The notes under the pieces were generated by a model. That model searched no databases. It was not told the origin of the DNA and saw only the letters and a list, made by a program, of their open reading frames with translations. Both the position numbers and the translations under genes were made by a program. Shown here in pieces: positions 14,101 to 26,665 of a stretch of DNA of 64,000 bases. Position 1 is the stretch's first letter, and each line of letters opens with the position of its first letter. Origin of the DNA: Trogon surrucura (Eukaryota > Chordata > Aves > Trogoniformes > Trogonidae); NCBI GenBank assembly GCA_020746105.1, contig CM036622.1:42137477-42201476 (forward strand), written 5' to 3'.

Positions 14101-17014
14101 TTAGGTTATAAAAAGTTAATTGATAGAGGAAGTGAGTATTTTAGAAAATATTTGGTACAGCTTCCTTTGATTTTCCACTTTCGTAATTTTGCATTGGTGT
14201 GAATAATTTTTGAAATTTGCCTATGCATACAGACATGTTGCCTAGATAAAATATTCTGATGAAATTACTTCTATTGATTTTGAATTACAATTACTGAATG
14301 TAATGCAAACTGTGAAAATAGAAGTATCAAGTGGTTAAGGAGCTCAGCTTCTCCTCTACACTTCACTTTTTTCATTCTTCACACGCATGTGGCTGGAGCC
14401 CTGACTGTCCCACTTGCTTTTACCTTTCCTTATAGTGTTGCAGCTGGCATGTCTAATAATCCTGACAGTTTGCTTGATCAGGAAACCCACATTTTCACGT
14501 ATATTTCAATATTTAACTGGAAAGTGATTTAAAGCCTTTGTGTACAAGTTTAGGAAGAAGAAACACAAAAGAGTGCAGAGCATCTGTCTATGTGATCTAC
14601 ACTGCTCTTAACGCAGCTCTTTTTGAAAAAGGAAGATAGATATTTTTTAAATATTTGAGTAGTTGTCTATTAGTGAAGTCAAAGGCTCCTACCTCCTGGC
14701 TAGCTCCTAATATCAGATGAATGACTATGCATTAATTTTGTGCTTCAGGGCTGTGGCTGGTGACCTGCATGATTCAAGAAAAATATTTCTGCCCCATGCA
14801 GTTAGCTGTATGGGTTCTGGTGGACTTTAAATTTTCAAACACAACAGTTGTTTCTGTTTTCAAAAATCTTGAATTTTGAACAAGATGATAATGTGTTGAT
14901 TCTGGTGGAGACTTCTGCCACCCAGCCAAGTCCAAGTCTGGCCAACTTGGAGTCTCTGAACTGCTGAGATCAGCCAGCTCCCAAGTCCTCAGGGGCTGGC
15001 TTCTGAGGCTGTTCAGGTTACTGGGAGGATAACTGTATTAAAGAATGTGAGGCAGTCAGAAGTGATCCAATATATGTATGTGGGATACATAGATACCAAA
15101 GATGGAGAAATAATCACACATCAAAGCAGATGGCTAAGAATATCCATTGGCCCAACCAAGCCCGTTTCTGTTTGGATTCCATGAAAAAATACTTATTTGC
15201 TTATTTTGCTTTATGATGTTGGTGGAGAAGAAGAACACATTTGATTGAGAACAAGGAAGGAACAGTATATGACTCAGATTATTTTCCTTTCTCTCTTAAG
15301 GTGGGATGTGACTAGATCTATTGTATAGACTTATGGGGGTTTTTTTTCAATCTCGGGTTTTCAGTGCTAGGTATTTAATTCGTTGTGCTACACCCTGTCA
15401 TGGTCTCAAGGGAACTTAGAGTTTCAGACCTTCTCCCTCTCTTTTACTGCATACTGCAGAAGCGTCCAATAACTCAGAGTGATCAGGAAGACACCTTTCC
15501 CAGGCAAACATTTTCCCCCAAGAAACGGGATTTGCCACCTCCAGCAGCTCAGTGCCTATTGCCCCTTATGGTGGGACTCTTAGTACTTCTCAAATGGCTA
15601 CGTTTTGCTGGTTTAGCATCACCACTTGCTGGCCCAGTGCCATTGAAATTACTCTTTGTATTTGAGAAGCTTACAGTTAAATAGTTGATTCTGTCATAGT
15701 GAAAAGCTAGGTAATAATTTCTGTGTTTGGAGATAGAGACAGAGAATGTGTATGATAACCCATCTCTTGATTTATCTTGGTTTCACAGTGATTTCTCTTT
15801 CTCCTCCATTCCCCAGATGGTGCCCACACCTGCCTGCGGCAGGGGTCTAGTCCTTTTGGTAATACTAGTTCTTATACTTTTCTTTCTCCGAAGAGGATAC
15901 AGACTTAGTATGTTGTCTTTCTTTGTGTTTCCTTTCTCTTGTTAGTTCTGAATTCACCCTTGGGGAACCCTGCAACCCTTAGCATTTAAAACTGATTCAG
16001 CAGGGCATCAGTTGATGTCTCTCGTAAGCTGAGGAAGTGTTTTCTGACAAAGTTTTAGCCCGTATTAGAAAAAAAACGCTGTAATGCCCTTTTCTGCTAT
16101 GTGGGCCTTGTTGGGTGTAACACTCCTTGTGTTGTGGACAAATATGTTTACAGAATGCAAGCCTGTCCCTTTTAAAAGATATTGTGGATTATATTTTAAC
16201 TTTTATTACTTGACTTTAAAGTACTATTCGTTAGGTCAATGTTAAAAGCTAGAAGATCATTAATAACTCTAAGGAGAGGTGAGAATTTATGGCAAATAAA
16301 CATATTTTCAAGGCATGTGTTCAGGTCACTTATAAATGTGTATTTCCAGAGCTGGTAGGATCTGTGACGTATGACCTTTTCTCTTCAAATTGGACGAAAG
16401 GCATGACGGCATCTTGGAAGTCCACAAAATAACCCCTGTTAAATGTTAGCTGAGATCTACCTTATGAGCAGGAGCAGGGAGAGAAGTAGAGGCAAAATAA
16501 TTGAAGACGTTTCAATAAAAAGACATTCTAAGTATGGAGTCTTGTGTCAAACCAGAATGATCTTGAACGTTCTGTTTGCTTAATCACCAGATAAATCTCT
16601 CAGGAGGCTAAATGAGCTCCACTGTAAAGAATATGCTCCATAAAGAGCTTTAGAGATCTGCTGTTACTGACTGGTGGGAATGATTCCAAAGCATAATAAA
16701 GCTTAGTGATAGCAAAGCATTGTGGTGAATCAAGTTCCAGAAGTCTGTCCTCCTTGTATTTTACACCAGTGCTGGTGGTTATGCACATACAGTGTGTCAT
16801 GGTCTTCCAAAAGATTTTGCGGACAAGACATGTCTTTGCTGAAATACAGACAGAGGGTTAATATGTGTTTTAAGACAGGCCATGGAGAAAACCTATCTAC
16901 AATTGAAAGTATAGGGAGAGGGAAAAGAGGATTTCAGTAGGCAGAATTTCAAGCTGGACTGTGTGTGTGTGGCTAGGAAAAGCTTGTCTTCTTTTATGTA
17001 AGTATTTTTACTTT
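11162..17014. other. Intronic stretch without recognised genes
   Basis: No exon or clear transposon recognised. It contains two adjacent small stem-loops (14932-14950 and 14972-15001) and a TG-rich microtract near 16960. Two neighbouring open frames at 15385-15945 include hydrophobic runs but have no homology that I recognise. Confidence 0.55.
14972..15001. repeat. 10-bp inverted repeat (stem-loop)
   Basis: AGCCAGCTCC pairs with GGGGCTGGCT across a 10-nt loop; all ten positions pair in RNA if one G-U wobble is allowed. A second 6-bp stem, CCAAGT/ACTTGG, lies just upstream at 14932-14950. Function unknown; both could be chance. Confidence 0.6.
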
Positions 17015-18785
17015 CACAGAATCACAGAATCACAGAATGTTAAAGGTTGGAAGGGACCTCAAAGATCATCTAGTCCAACCCCCCTGCCAGAGCAGGATCA
17101 CCTACACTAGAGCGCACAGGAACGCGTCCAGGCGGGTTTTGAATGTCTCAAGAGATGGAGATTCCACAACTTCCCTAGGCAGCCTGTTCCAGTGCTCAGT
17201 CACCCTCACAGTGAAAAAGTTTTTCCTCATATTTTTCTGGAACCTCCTGTGTTCCAGCTTCCACCCATTGCCCCTTGTCCTGTCAGTGGACGCCGCTGAA
17301 AAGAGCCTGGCTCCATCCTCCTGACATTCCCCCTTGACATATTTATAAACATTGATGAGGTCACCCCTCAGCCTCCTCTTCTCCAAGCTAAAGAGATCCA
17401 GCTCCTTCAGCCTTTCCTCATAAGGGAGATGCTCCACTCCCTTCACCATCTTTGTGGCTCTACGCTGGACTCTCTCAAGCAGCTCCCTGTCCTTCTTGAA
17501 CTGAGGGGCCCAGAACTGGACACAATATTCCAGATGCGGCCTCACCAGGGCAGAGTAGAGGGGCAGGAGGACCTCTCTTGACCTACTTGCTACTCCCCTT
17601 CTAATACACCCCAGGATGCCATTGGCCTTCTTGGCCACGAGGGCACACTGCTGGCTCATGGTCATCCTGCTGTCCACTAGAACCCCCAGGTCCCTTTCCC
17701 CTGCACTGCTCTCCAGCAGGGCAGTCCCCAACCTATATTGGCACATGGGGTTATTTTTTCCCAAGTGCAAAACTCTACACTTGCCCTTATTAAACTTCAT
17801 CAGATTTCTCCCCGCCCAGCCCTCCAGCCTGTCCAGGTCTCTCTGAATGGCTGCACAGCCTTCTGGTGTGTCAACCACTCCCCCCAACTTCGTATCATCA
17901 GCAAACTTGCTGACAACATTCTCTAATCCCTCATCCAGATCGTTGATGAATATATTAAACAGCACCGGCCCAAGCACTGACCCCTGAGGGACCCCACTAG
18001 ACACAGGCATCCAGCCAGACTCGGCCCCATTGACCACAACCCTCTGGCTTCTTCCCTTCAACCAGTTCTCGACCCACCTCACTACTTGGTCATCCAGACC
18101 ACACTTCCTCAGTTTACCTATGAGGATGCTGTGGGAGACGGTGTCAAAGGCCTTGCTGATGTCCAGGTAGACCACGTCCACTGCATGGCCACCATCCATC
18201 CACCTAGTTATGTCTTCGTAAAAGGCTATCAGGTTGGTCAAACATGACTTCCCCTTGGCAAAGCCATGCTGACTGCCCCTAATAACCTTCTTATCCTTGA
18301 TATGCCTAGAGACAGTGTCAAGGATAAGATGTTCCATCACCTTTCCAGGGATGGAGGTGAGGCTGACCGGTCTGTAGTTACTCGGGTCATCCTTCCTGCC
18401 CTTCTTATAGACTGGAGTGACATTCGCTTTCCTCCAGTCTTCAGGCACCTCACCTGTTACCCACGACTTACCAAAGATGATGGAGAGTGGCCTAGCAATG
18501 ACTCCCGCCAGCTCCCTCAGCACCCGTGGGTGCATCCCATCAGGGCCCATGGATTTATGAATGTCCAAGTGTTCAAACTGATCCTTAACCCACTCCTCAT
18601 CAATCAGGGCAGACTCCTCCTTTGTCATGACTTCCTCTGGGACCTTAGGGGACTGAGGCTCCTGAGGACGGTCTCCAACAGTGTAGACAGAGGCAAAGAA
18701 GGCATTCAGCAACTCTGCCTTCTTTCTGTCCTCTGTCTCCAGGGCACCCACCTCATTCAACAGAGGGCCTACATTGCCTCTAGTG
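17015..18785 (-). mobile_element. CR1 LINE, 5'-truncated, with intact RT frame
   Basis: On the minus strand this element runs from about 18785 (5' truncation) to 17015, where it ends in repeats of ATTCTGTG, the CR1 3' tail. The truncation point corresponds to about position 44826 of the fuller CR1 copy at 43.5-46.6 kb, so the endonuclease domain is lost and the reverse transcriptase is kept. A 7-bp direct repeat TTACTTT lies at each edge (17008-17014 and 18786-18792), a plausible target-site duplication. The reading frame is unbroken, so this is a fairly young insertion. Confidence 0.93.
17102..18760 (-). CDS. CR1 ORF2 reverse transcriptase domain (5'-truncated, 552 codons)
   Basis: Uninterrupted frame on the minus strand encoding the reverse transcriptase half of the CR1 ORF2 protein, which copies the element's RNA into DNA by target-primed reverse transcription. 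Motifs in order: [15 protein letters not shown] (about residues 107-121), [13 protein letters not shown] (128-140), the catalytic block YLDISKAFD (198-206), [13 protein letters not shown] (256-268) and the catalytic FADD box (286-289). The C-terminal half has the typical CR1 blocks [16 protein letters not shown] and [14 protein letters not shown] and ends at a normal stop near the 3' UTR. The N-terminal AP-endonuclease domain is absent because of 5' truncation, so this copy cannot move by itself; the ATG start is internal to the original ORF. Whether it is ever translated is unknown. Confidence 0.93.
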   Translation of the reverse strand: MNEVGALETEDRKKAELLNAFFASVYTVGDRPQEPQSPKVPEEVMTKEESALIDEEWVKDQFEHLDIHKSMGPDGMHPRVLRELAGVIARPLSIIFGKSWVTGEVPEDWRKANVTPVYKKGRKDDPSNYRPVSLTSIPGKVMEHLILDTVSRHIKDKKVIRGSQHGFAKGKSCLTNLIAFYEDITRWMDGGHAVDVVYLDISKAFDTVSHSILIGKLRKCGLDDQVVRWVENWLKGRSQRVVVNGAESGWMPVSSGVPQGSVLGPVLFNIFINDLDEGLENVVSKFADDTKLGGVVDTPEGCAAIQRDLDRLEGWAGRNLMKFNKGKCRVLHLGKNNPMCQYRLGTALLESSAGERDLGVLVDSRMTMSQQCALVAKKANGILGCIRRGVASRSREVLLPLYSALVRPHLEYCVQFWAPQFKKDRELLERVQRRATKMVKGVEHLPYEERLKELDLFSLEKRRLRGDLINVYKYVKGECQEDGARLFSAASTDRTRGNGWKLEHRRFQKNMRKNFFTVRVTEHWNRLPREVVESPSLETFKTRLDAFLCALV

Positions 18786-18792
18786 TTACTTT

Positions 18793-20050
18793 GACATACA
18801 TCTTATCTGAAATGTATCTCCCCCAGCAGCAGAGTGCCCCAGTGCTGTGTACTGGGGAGTTGATTGACCTCCAGTTCAGAGGCAAGAATAAAAACTACGG
18901 AGTACTTACTGTGGTTTCCTGCAAGCAACTGTGTGCTTTATAGAAGCATTGAGTTAATGATCCAGTGTAACTCTGCTTTAAAATTGTGAGTTTAGCAAGG
19001 ATAACAGGGTACTGTGTTTCCATAGGCCTGTTAGAATCGAATGTTATGGCTTAAAAAGCACATGTGGATTAAAAAAATGGAGTGGAGATGGAAGGAATTG
19101 TTCTTATGTAATTAGGCTAACTATATATTCAGCTGTTATCATACCTCTAAATGTTTCGTGCAGTGGTACTGGAAATATTTGTTGGTAGTACAGGTTTGGA
19201 TAATGAGCTGTGCATTCGCTAATATTTAAGCAGATGCTCTGAGCTGTGAATCATGTTTCAAACAGTGGTACGCGGTGCCCGTAGCGTACACACGCTCATG
19301 AGTGCCTTCATTCATGCCCATCTGTTAAGATGGCAGTGTGCCCACGTACGAATGGGTTGGTCCCTTTTCTAGCAAGCGTAGTGCCAGACTATGATGAGTT
19401 TGGATGGCAAGCTTAACTAACATGGCAAACAGCATCCCTGTTGCAGGAAATCGCTTCGCAGTATTAGGACTGAAGCATTAGGAGGTGACTTGATGTACTA
19501 GGTTACCCTGGAGGATATTTTATGCGTTGTAAGAAACTACTGAAACATGGGAGAAGAAAGAAGCCTGCCCAACTCAAAGCACAGCAGGATACCGAGAGGA
19601 AGCATTCGATGGCTTGTTCCATAGCAGAATTGCCTAGGGACAGCCCAAGACAGCTATTGCAGTCAGACAGAGGCAGATGGTGTTGGGCAGTGGAACAGAT
19701 CAGATGGATCTCTTCACAGTATCTCCTAGATGCTTGTTAATGGAATTAGCCCAAAAGGCATTATCTTAAATGGCTGCACCATGCTCTGCATTGAACTGTG
19801 CCGAGTACTTGCAGCAAATGCTGAAGTTAACTTTAAAAAGTAGTTAGTTTTCCTGTAAAGCTTTTTTGGGTTAACAGTGCACAATTTTAAGGGAAGTTTG
19901 GTTATTTGAAAATGAGAAAAAAATAATACTTTTGCATTGCTTTCATATAAAGTAGGTGACTTTCACCTACAGATAGTGCTGATGCTCAAATCATAAGCTG
20001 TGTTATCTCATTTGCATGTATTTAACATTGATAGCATTCCTGCCCACAGC
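18793..20050. other. Intronic stretch without recognised genes
   Basis: No gene or repeat recognised. A small CpG-richer patch occurs near 19268-19355 within otherwise CpG-poor sequence. Confidence 0.5.
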
Positions 20051-20108
20051 CCTAGGCACTAGATATTCTTTAAAGGTCTCCTCCAACCCAAACCTTTCTA
20101 TGGTTCTA
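20051..20108 (+). mobile_element. CR1 LINE 3'-tail fragment
   Basis: About 58 bp matching the last part of CR1 in the + direction: a ctagatattctttaaagg block, ctcctccaacccaaacc, then a diverged attctatgattcta tail. A short, old remnant. Confidence 0.7.
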
Positions 20109-23100
20109 CAACTGAGGGCAAAAATAAGAGTTCAAAAGTAAACACTTTGGAGTTTTTTGAGTTAAGAACCAGCTCAAAATTTTTCATGTTTAGGTTTAGG
20201 ATTTGTAGCACTGAAAAGTCCATGTATTTTTTAAAATAATTGTTCTTTGACTTCTGATCTTTAGAGACGTTATATTGCCCATTCCTTCTCAACATGACTG
20301 AAAAGGAAAATGAGTTTTTCATCTATTCATGTGACTCAAAGTCTTTAATATATTACAAAATTGTTACAGCTGGCTTCAGAGTATTTGGCTTCATCCTCCT
20401 AATGCAGAGTATTAATTGACGTATAATGGAGCAACCTCCCTAAAATAAATGCTGAAGTACCTTTATCGTTAGTGGAGATGCATATTTGAAACCTTTAGGA
20501 CAAAAATGCGGTCCTAGTAGCTGAAATCCTGAACTTCTTTAAGGTGCCTGCCTTTTTTTCACGCGCTATCTACGCAACTCATATAAGTAGAGCTGATTTT
20601 CTAGACCTCTACAAAGTGGGTAGAATTTATATTTCTAGTTAAGGCAGGCTGAATCCCAGTCAATGCAACTTGGGTAACTGCACAGTATTAATTAAAATAT
20701 TTTCACCTGGATCTGGTACCCAAGGTGAGGGGGCAAAACTAATCATATTATAGGGTGCACGGTAAAGTTAATCTGAAAAACAAAAGAATACTTTCTCTTG
20801 TACAGAAGAATTGCTCACCGTTAACATCATAGAGCTCTGATAAGGTGAGTGTTTTTTCTTTTAAAGAATCTTTCTAAATGCTGTATGTATTTTAGGGAGC
20901 ATTGGCACTGAGGCTATAAAACTCATTATTTGCTCATTTTTTTCAAGAAAAATATCTGCTATGCTTTTAAACATTAAATTATTCAGTGTTACTTCTCTTT
21001 GCACCTCTACTGTCCTACCTGTCCTGACAACGAAAATTTACCATAGTGGGTGAGGTGCCTGTATTGACTTTAGCCATTGTCTTCAGAGGGCATGTGTGTC
21101 TGTGCATCGTGTCAGCTGAATAACTGAGCTGGCTGATCGCTGTGTCAGCAGGCTAAGCCTCTCTTCCGTGTCCATAATTCTCTAACTCTAAACATACTTG
21201 ACAGTTAGCTGGTGACCTTAGAATGTCTTTTCATTTCTGACTCCAAAAGTGGTAGCGTGACTACTGAGACAATGTTTTGGCAAGGATAATAATAGCTTAG
21301 AACGTTAAAAGCAAACATCCACATGCATTTGTCCGAATGACAAAGATGAGCCACAGTTTATGAAGTCTCACGCAGAGCTGCAGTAACTGGTACATGAACA
21401 GGCACTGTTTGACTTCTCTTGGTTTCCAAATATTTCTTCCCCAGATCTTTGTTGTTTAAGGAACAGAAACTGATGTCTAGTATTTAAATGGATTTCAAGA
21501 GCTGGCCAAAGAGAGGCTATCACATTTCCTTACGTACAGTAAATAGGTTTTGTGACATCCGTCAGCAAAACCTCTAAGCATTTTTAATGAGATTTATGCT
21601 GCCGTCATGGTCTAATGCATTATAAAAGCAAAAAGCGATAATGAATCATTTTCAGATTTTTGGTGGGCAGAATAGTCTTTTAGAACTGCAGAGGGATTCC
21701 CTTGTTCTGCAGAGAGCAGCCTGGGTATGTGGGTGAAAACTGTGCTCATCCTACGCTCCTAACTTGGAGCTTGGCAACCCCTTCGTGCATATCATTTGTC
21801 ACTTTAAGAAAGACTTATCTCTGGGAGTAACAGCAAGGAATGGGGGTTTTGGTAACCAGAAGGTAGAAGACGCTGATATGAAACAAAACCAAGACTTCTC
21901 AGTTTCTTTTTCTGCCTGCTTTTTGGCTAGGGAGAGTGAGGGATGGAGTGCAGCAGCCATGCTCTTCACCAGATACATATTCTTTGCAAGAACGTTATTC
22001 CACTACAATGAAAAACTTGAGCATGGCTTTTGGTGTACTCAGTTTCCAGGGCAATGTTTCTGTAGCCCCTTGGCTCCAATCCATTAAAGATTCTTCAGTT
22101 TAAAAATCATGCCACTAAAATTCTCTGTGCTTATAAGAGAATGCTGACAGGAGCTTAGAGGGAGCAGTCGCCTGAACGTCTTGGTAAACCCTGATGGGAA
22201 TAGGAATGACATATTCTTAGAATAACTTTCTGGAAAGAGTTAGAAGCAAGAAGAACAAAGTATAGCAAAACCAAGTGTAGCAATTTTTGCTGTTCAAAGA
22301 CTTGGTCCATGCCAGACCATGTGCAAGTTACAGGAGAATAGGTAGAAGTGGATGTTGGCACTTGGGGATAGCGTTGCAACTTTCTCCATCATATAAACAC
22401 AGGAAGACCCGAAAGGGAATCAAACTTGAATCAAGTGTTACCTCCACAATATACTTGGCAACTGAGCACAGGAGTAATGAAAACGTGTCAGCATTCAAAT
22501 GGGAAAATAAGAACAGTTTTTTGCCCACAGAGCCTTTCCTCTGCAGCCTTCAGGATGAGCCACAACATGCCAGCTCACACCGTGCTGCATTTGCAGTGGT
22601 GTGTTCTTGGCTGATAGCTAGTCAAATGCTTCAGCAGCTCATGCAAATGGTTCAATGTAAATCAATGAGATTTTCTAGATACGAGCAGTTAATATTTCAA
22701 CAGGCAACTGCAGACAAAATTGCTGTGTCAGATTGCATGGCAAAGAGAGCTGTTGCCCTTGTGCAGAAAATTCTCCGCCTGGGAAGTTTTCAGACAGGTT
22801 TGCTATAGACTTTACTCTGATTCTGCAACTATCCCAACGTTTCTAACTGTTTCTTAGGATAAGAGGTCATTACTGTCATTCACAACTTTATGAGAAACTT
22901 TCTGCTGGATGTTCTGTTTACACAAGCATGTTCATGCGTGTCTGGATGCGTTTTGGTTTTTCAGCTGATTTTCCAAGAAGTAGGCCTGTTCCCTTCCCTT
23001 CTACATGCAAAATTTGTCAGATGCCCAGATCCCCAGAAAATGTCTACCTTGAAACGTGTCAGTCCAATAACAGTGGAAAAAAAGCAGATTAAATTTTGCA

Positions 23101-24532
23101 CTGTGGTTTGATTCAACAAACCACATTTTAAAAATAAATAGCTTGATTCTGCTGTACAAAAAACCACTCCAAAACAAAACATGCCAGTGAAGCACAGCAG
23201 CTTCTTCTTTCTCAGCCCACGTGTCTGCCATTTTTGCCCCCACTCTCCTAAATATGTCTGTCTCACCCAAAGGACATAGTCCTGGGCTTTTGGCCAATAT
23301 CCTGAGCTTGAATTCCCACACAGAAAAGCGTTTACTTAGGAAAATAATACCATGTGGTAGTCGGTAGGCACAATACTACCTCTACTGCCAGAATGTACTG
23401 ACTCTAAATGAAGCTGTGGCAGATGGCCTGAAATGTTTCAGTGCTTGCTTTCTCTAGACAAAAATAATCCCAATTAATTTATACTGTGGTGCATTGGGTT
23501 GTCTAACCAAGTTCTGGTCAGATAGGTGAGATGCACTGGATCTAGATTTGCTGGACCAATAGGGGCTGCAGGTGGGATAAGGGCAGGGTACAACCAAATC
23601 CATGGGATAGTAGGCTCCTGATGGGCCTGGACAAGTGGGAAGGAATATGGGATCATCCTTCAGGACACCAGAGACAATGGCTGTTGGAACAAGAAGAAAT
23701 AGAGTCGTGCTTCAGATCAAGACCGAGTCCACCATTTGAGCAGCCCTGCTTTAGATAAGGATGGTATTTTACTTGGTAATGATGCTTTTATACGCACTGT
23801 ACCTGCAGAACTAGCTTTATGTTACCGTTTGTTGAGTGTTATCCTCATTCATGGTACTTCCTAGATAGAGCAAAAGGCCAGCAGGGACTTTCTGTTGTGA
23901 TTAGAGAAATCCATAAGTGAACAAAAAGGTTATTTTTGTTAAGAAGGTAGTAATGTGTAGAGAGATTTGATAGAGCTTAGGGAAAGTACATGAACAAGAA
24001 TGAGTCAAATATGACATCGAGATTTGGAGGTTTTGGACAAAGAGAGGCTAGTGGAATTTTTAGCGTGGCAAAATAGTTGGCAGAGAAAAATGATCAGCTT
24101 TCATTTTGCTAGTTTTGATAGAAAGAGTGACTTTGAAGTGTAACCTAGTAAATACAGTCCATCAAACCAGAATTAGGCCAGCTGCATATTACTGGAATAG
24201 CTCAAAGAAAATGTCCTTGTCTGTTCTATCCTCTTCTCTCGGTACATGTTTTCACTTGGTTAAGAAAAGTCAGTGGAATTGCATTTAAAAGTATTGTCAC
24301 TTCACAGTCTGTCATAGGGCTTTTGCCAGCTCCCTTCAAAAGGAGTTGCTGCACAGAACTGTGCCAGCTGGTTGATCTGATCATCCAGTCACTTTACTAG
24401 AAAATCTAAATATACAGCAATACGAGCTGAAATATGTCTGCTGTCCTGTTTTGCAACTACTCTGCATTTGAATGAAGAACTACCTTTGCATTAAAGCAAT
24501 ACTGAAGCTCTCTCTGTCTTTCTGTTCTATAG
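20109..24532. other. Intronic stretch upstream of exon A
   Basis: Ends in the exon A acceptor (pyrimidine-rich 24508-24530, then AG). The 173-codon open frame at 22287-22808 opens with TTG, has no recognised domain and is not flanked by obvious splice sites; I treat it as chance. No transposon recognised. Confidence 0.55.
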
Positions 24533-24642
24533 GTTGTCATTTTGTATTTTGAGCCAAGTGTATTTCGCTGTGTTCTCCTAAGATGGGTTCGTCTTCTGGG
24601 CTTTGCTACTGTTTATGGAACTGTGACGCTCAAGCTGCACAG
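24533..24642 (+). CDS. GPR158: GPR158 internal coding exon A (end of TM2, ECL1, TM3)
   Basis: Internal exon of 110 nt, entered at codon phase 0 and left at phase 2. The acceptor is a pyrimidine tract ending in TATAG at 24528-24532; the donor is CACAG|GTATTT at 24643. It encodes 36 whole codons plus AG, beginning VVILYFEPSVFRC and ending VYGTVTLKLH(R). I recognise this as the 7TM core of the class C receptor GPR158; its paralogue GPR179 has different residues in the following exon. By family topology the peptide covers the end of TM2, the first extracellular loop, the conserved Cys (residue 13 of the exon) that normally pairs with ECL2, and TM3. GPR158 is a neuronal plasma-membrane receptor that anchors RGS7-Gbeta5 and has been reported as a glycine receptor. 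Skipping this exon would shift the reading frame. No base damage is visible, so it is probably a functional exon. Confidence 0.95.
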
Positions 24643-26084
24643 GTATTTCACATATTATTAATTTTCATCTATGTGGGAGCATGTGCAATCTGTGTGGGTA
24701 CTTAGATGAAAGATCTGCAAGTATTATAACCAAGCGCCTTTCTGGTTTTTAAAACCACTGTGTATTTCTCATCACTATACCTGCTCAAATTATATGATAC
24801 TTGTAGCAGTAGGGAACTACGACCGCAGACAGGTCTTGATGAAAAATGTATGCATCAACAGTAAAATTGTGCAAGAACCCCCTTTCACAGATATATTTTC
24901 CTCGAATGTAAGAAAAACCAGAAGTTTTCTATTGAATGTTCAAAAGTTGCCTTGTGAAGTGTTCATAAAGAAATGCTTTCTAAGCATTTAGATATAGCGA
25001 TGGTGGGTAAAGCAATACACTGTGGCATATATACTTACTATGTTTTCTTGTGGCTCTTAAGTCAAGGGCTGCATTCTTCAGGCAGTCACAGCAGACAGGC
25101 TACATGCTCACAAGCATCAGTGCCTGCCAGCAAAACTGTGTGGGAAATTCTGGATTCCACATTGTTGGCAGTGCATTTGCATGCAATTCAGAGATTAAGA
25201 TTGAGAGAGCTAACTTCAAATCCCATTTCTACAGTCCCCTTAAAAATTTAAACTTTATCTGGATTTGCTGAATAAAATCCTAATGCTTTTTCCTCTTTAA
25301 ATTGTGGTGTGAAGAAATTAATGATACATGGTGTATTTTTGTGGAAGCAAAGAGGTATGCAGTATGTGTATATTGCTGCTTAGATGTCTTGGATGAAGTA
25401 GGCTTGCTCGTCTTTTTATCTTAGCTTGATTACTGTGTTGGCGTGTTAAGATAGCGAAGGTTTGATATGCTCGTGAACTGAATGAGAACTGAGAATATCC
25501 TCTGTTTCGTGTTGCACTATTAACTTGTCATGTTTTATGTGGTAAACCTTGCTTTTCCATTGAAATAAAGCTGCTTCTTTCAGCTCCCTTTAATTTGTGT
25601 GCCTGGTTGCAAGCATACACTTCGACTGGTAAACTCTTGACTGTATAATGCTATGTCTGGCCACATCTTTGCATTGAAATTGATCCAGAAAATCCCACAC
25701 CCTCGTGGTATTTTCTAGGATGAACAATTTCTCATGCAGAAGGAATAGCAACCAGAGCACTATAGAAAAGATAGAACTGGTGAGTTTGCTTGGATTGTTT
25801 GTTCTCTATAGCTCAGATACGCAGAGAAACTGTCTAAGGCTATAGAAGCCTCACATTGTTCTTGTGGTTGTGCTACCGTAACAGGTTGTTTATATGATTT
25901 TACATGATGTGAGGAAGCAACGTCCTGACAGGGCAGTTGATCTTTCATTTATATGAAGTGAAGACAAGCTGCAAAATTGGGAAGCAAATCTTGCACTTCT
26001 GATTTGCTCATTCGGTGGTTCGGTGTTACTTGGCACCTGTGCTGACAGGGTCAGCAAATGGAATACAGATTGAGTAAGAAACCA
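24643..26084. other. Intronic stretch after exon A
   Basis: Begins with the donor GTATTT. No exon or repeat recognised in about 1.4 kb. Confidence 0.5.
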
Positions 26085-26665
26085 AGAATGAACTACATCC
26101 TTATCCTTGGTCAGCAGAAAATGATGAAGGCTAGCTGTAGATTGGACTGTATCAACAGGGCAACAGCCAGAAGGTTGAGGGAAGTGATTATTCTCCTTTA
26201 CTCAGCAGTGCTGTGCCCAGTTTTGGACTTTCCCAAGACATCAGTGAACTTGAGTGAGTTCAGTGAAAGGCTATCGAGATGATCAGGGCTTGGAGCACTG
26301 GCCCTACAAAGAGAGATTGAGGGAATGGGGCTTTTTCAGCCTCCTTCCAAGGAGGTTACCAAGAACATGGAGCTGTATTCTTTCCAGCGGAGTATATTGG
26401 GAGAACAAAAACAGTGACAAGTTGAAATGTGAGATTTCAACTTCATACAATATGAATTATCATCAGGGTCAATGTTATGCAAGGAAAACATTTTCATTGT
26501 CGAGATAATTAAGCAGTGGAGATGATTGCTCATGAGGTTATGAATTTCCATACTTGGAAATTTTTAAGAGCTGGCTGGGTAAAGCCCTGAGCAACCTGGT
26601 CTGGATTCAGTGGTAAGTCTCCTGTGAACACTGGGTGACTTTCTGATAATTCCAACCTGAATAAT
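26085..26665 (+). mobile_element. Decayed CR1 LINE fragment
   Basis: On the + strand, remnants of the RT C-terminal coding region are visible (atcaacagggcaacagcc; a ttattctcctttactcagcagtgctg block; ttggagcactggccctac) followed, after an unaligned middle part, by CR1 3' sequence (aagagctggctgggtaaagc; caacctgaataattctat at the end). The frame is destroyed, so this is older than the 17 kb and 43.5 kb copies. Confidence 0.75.

Noticed and set aside
15385..15945. Two consecutive frames with hydrophobic segments (VLLVILVLILFFLRRGYRL in the second)
   Set aside because: The first opens with GTG, neither has homology to GPR158 transmembrane segments or another family I know, and no exon borders are evident.
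18266..18943. 225-codon open frame on the + strand
   Set aside because: It is mostly the antisense of the CR1 RT frame at 17102-18760; the similar frame at 44974-45621 (minus) is the antisense of the other CR1. A shadow, not a gene.
22287..22808. 173-codon open frame, the longest outside known repeats
   Set aside because: Opens with TTG, shows no recognisable domain or composition bias and has no splice context. Likely chance.
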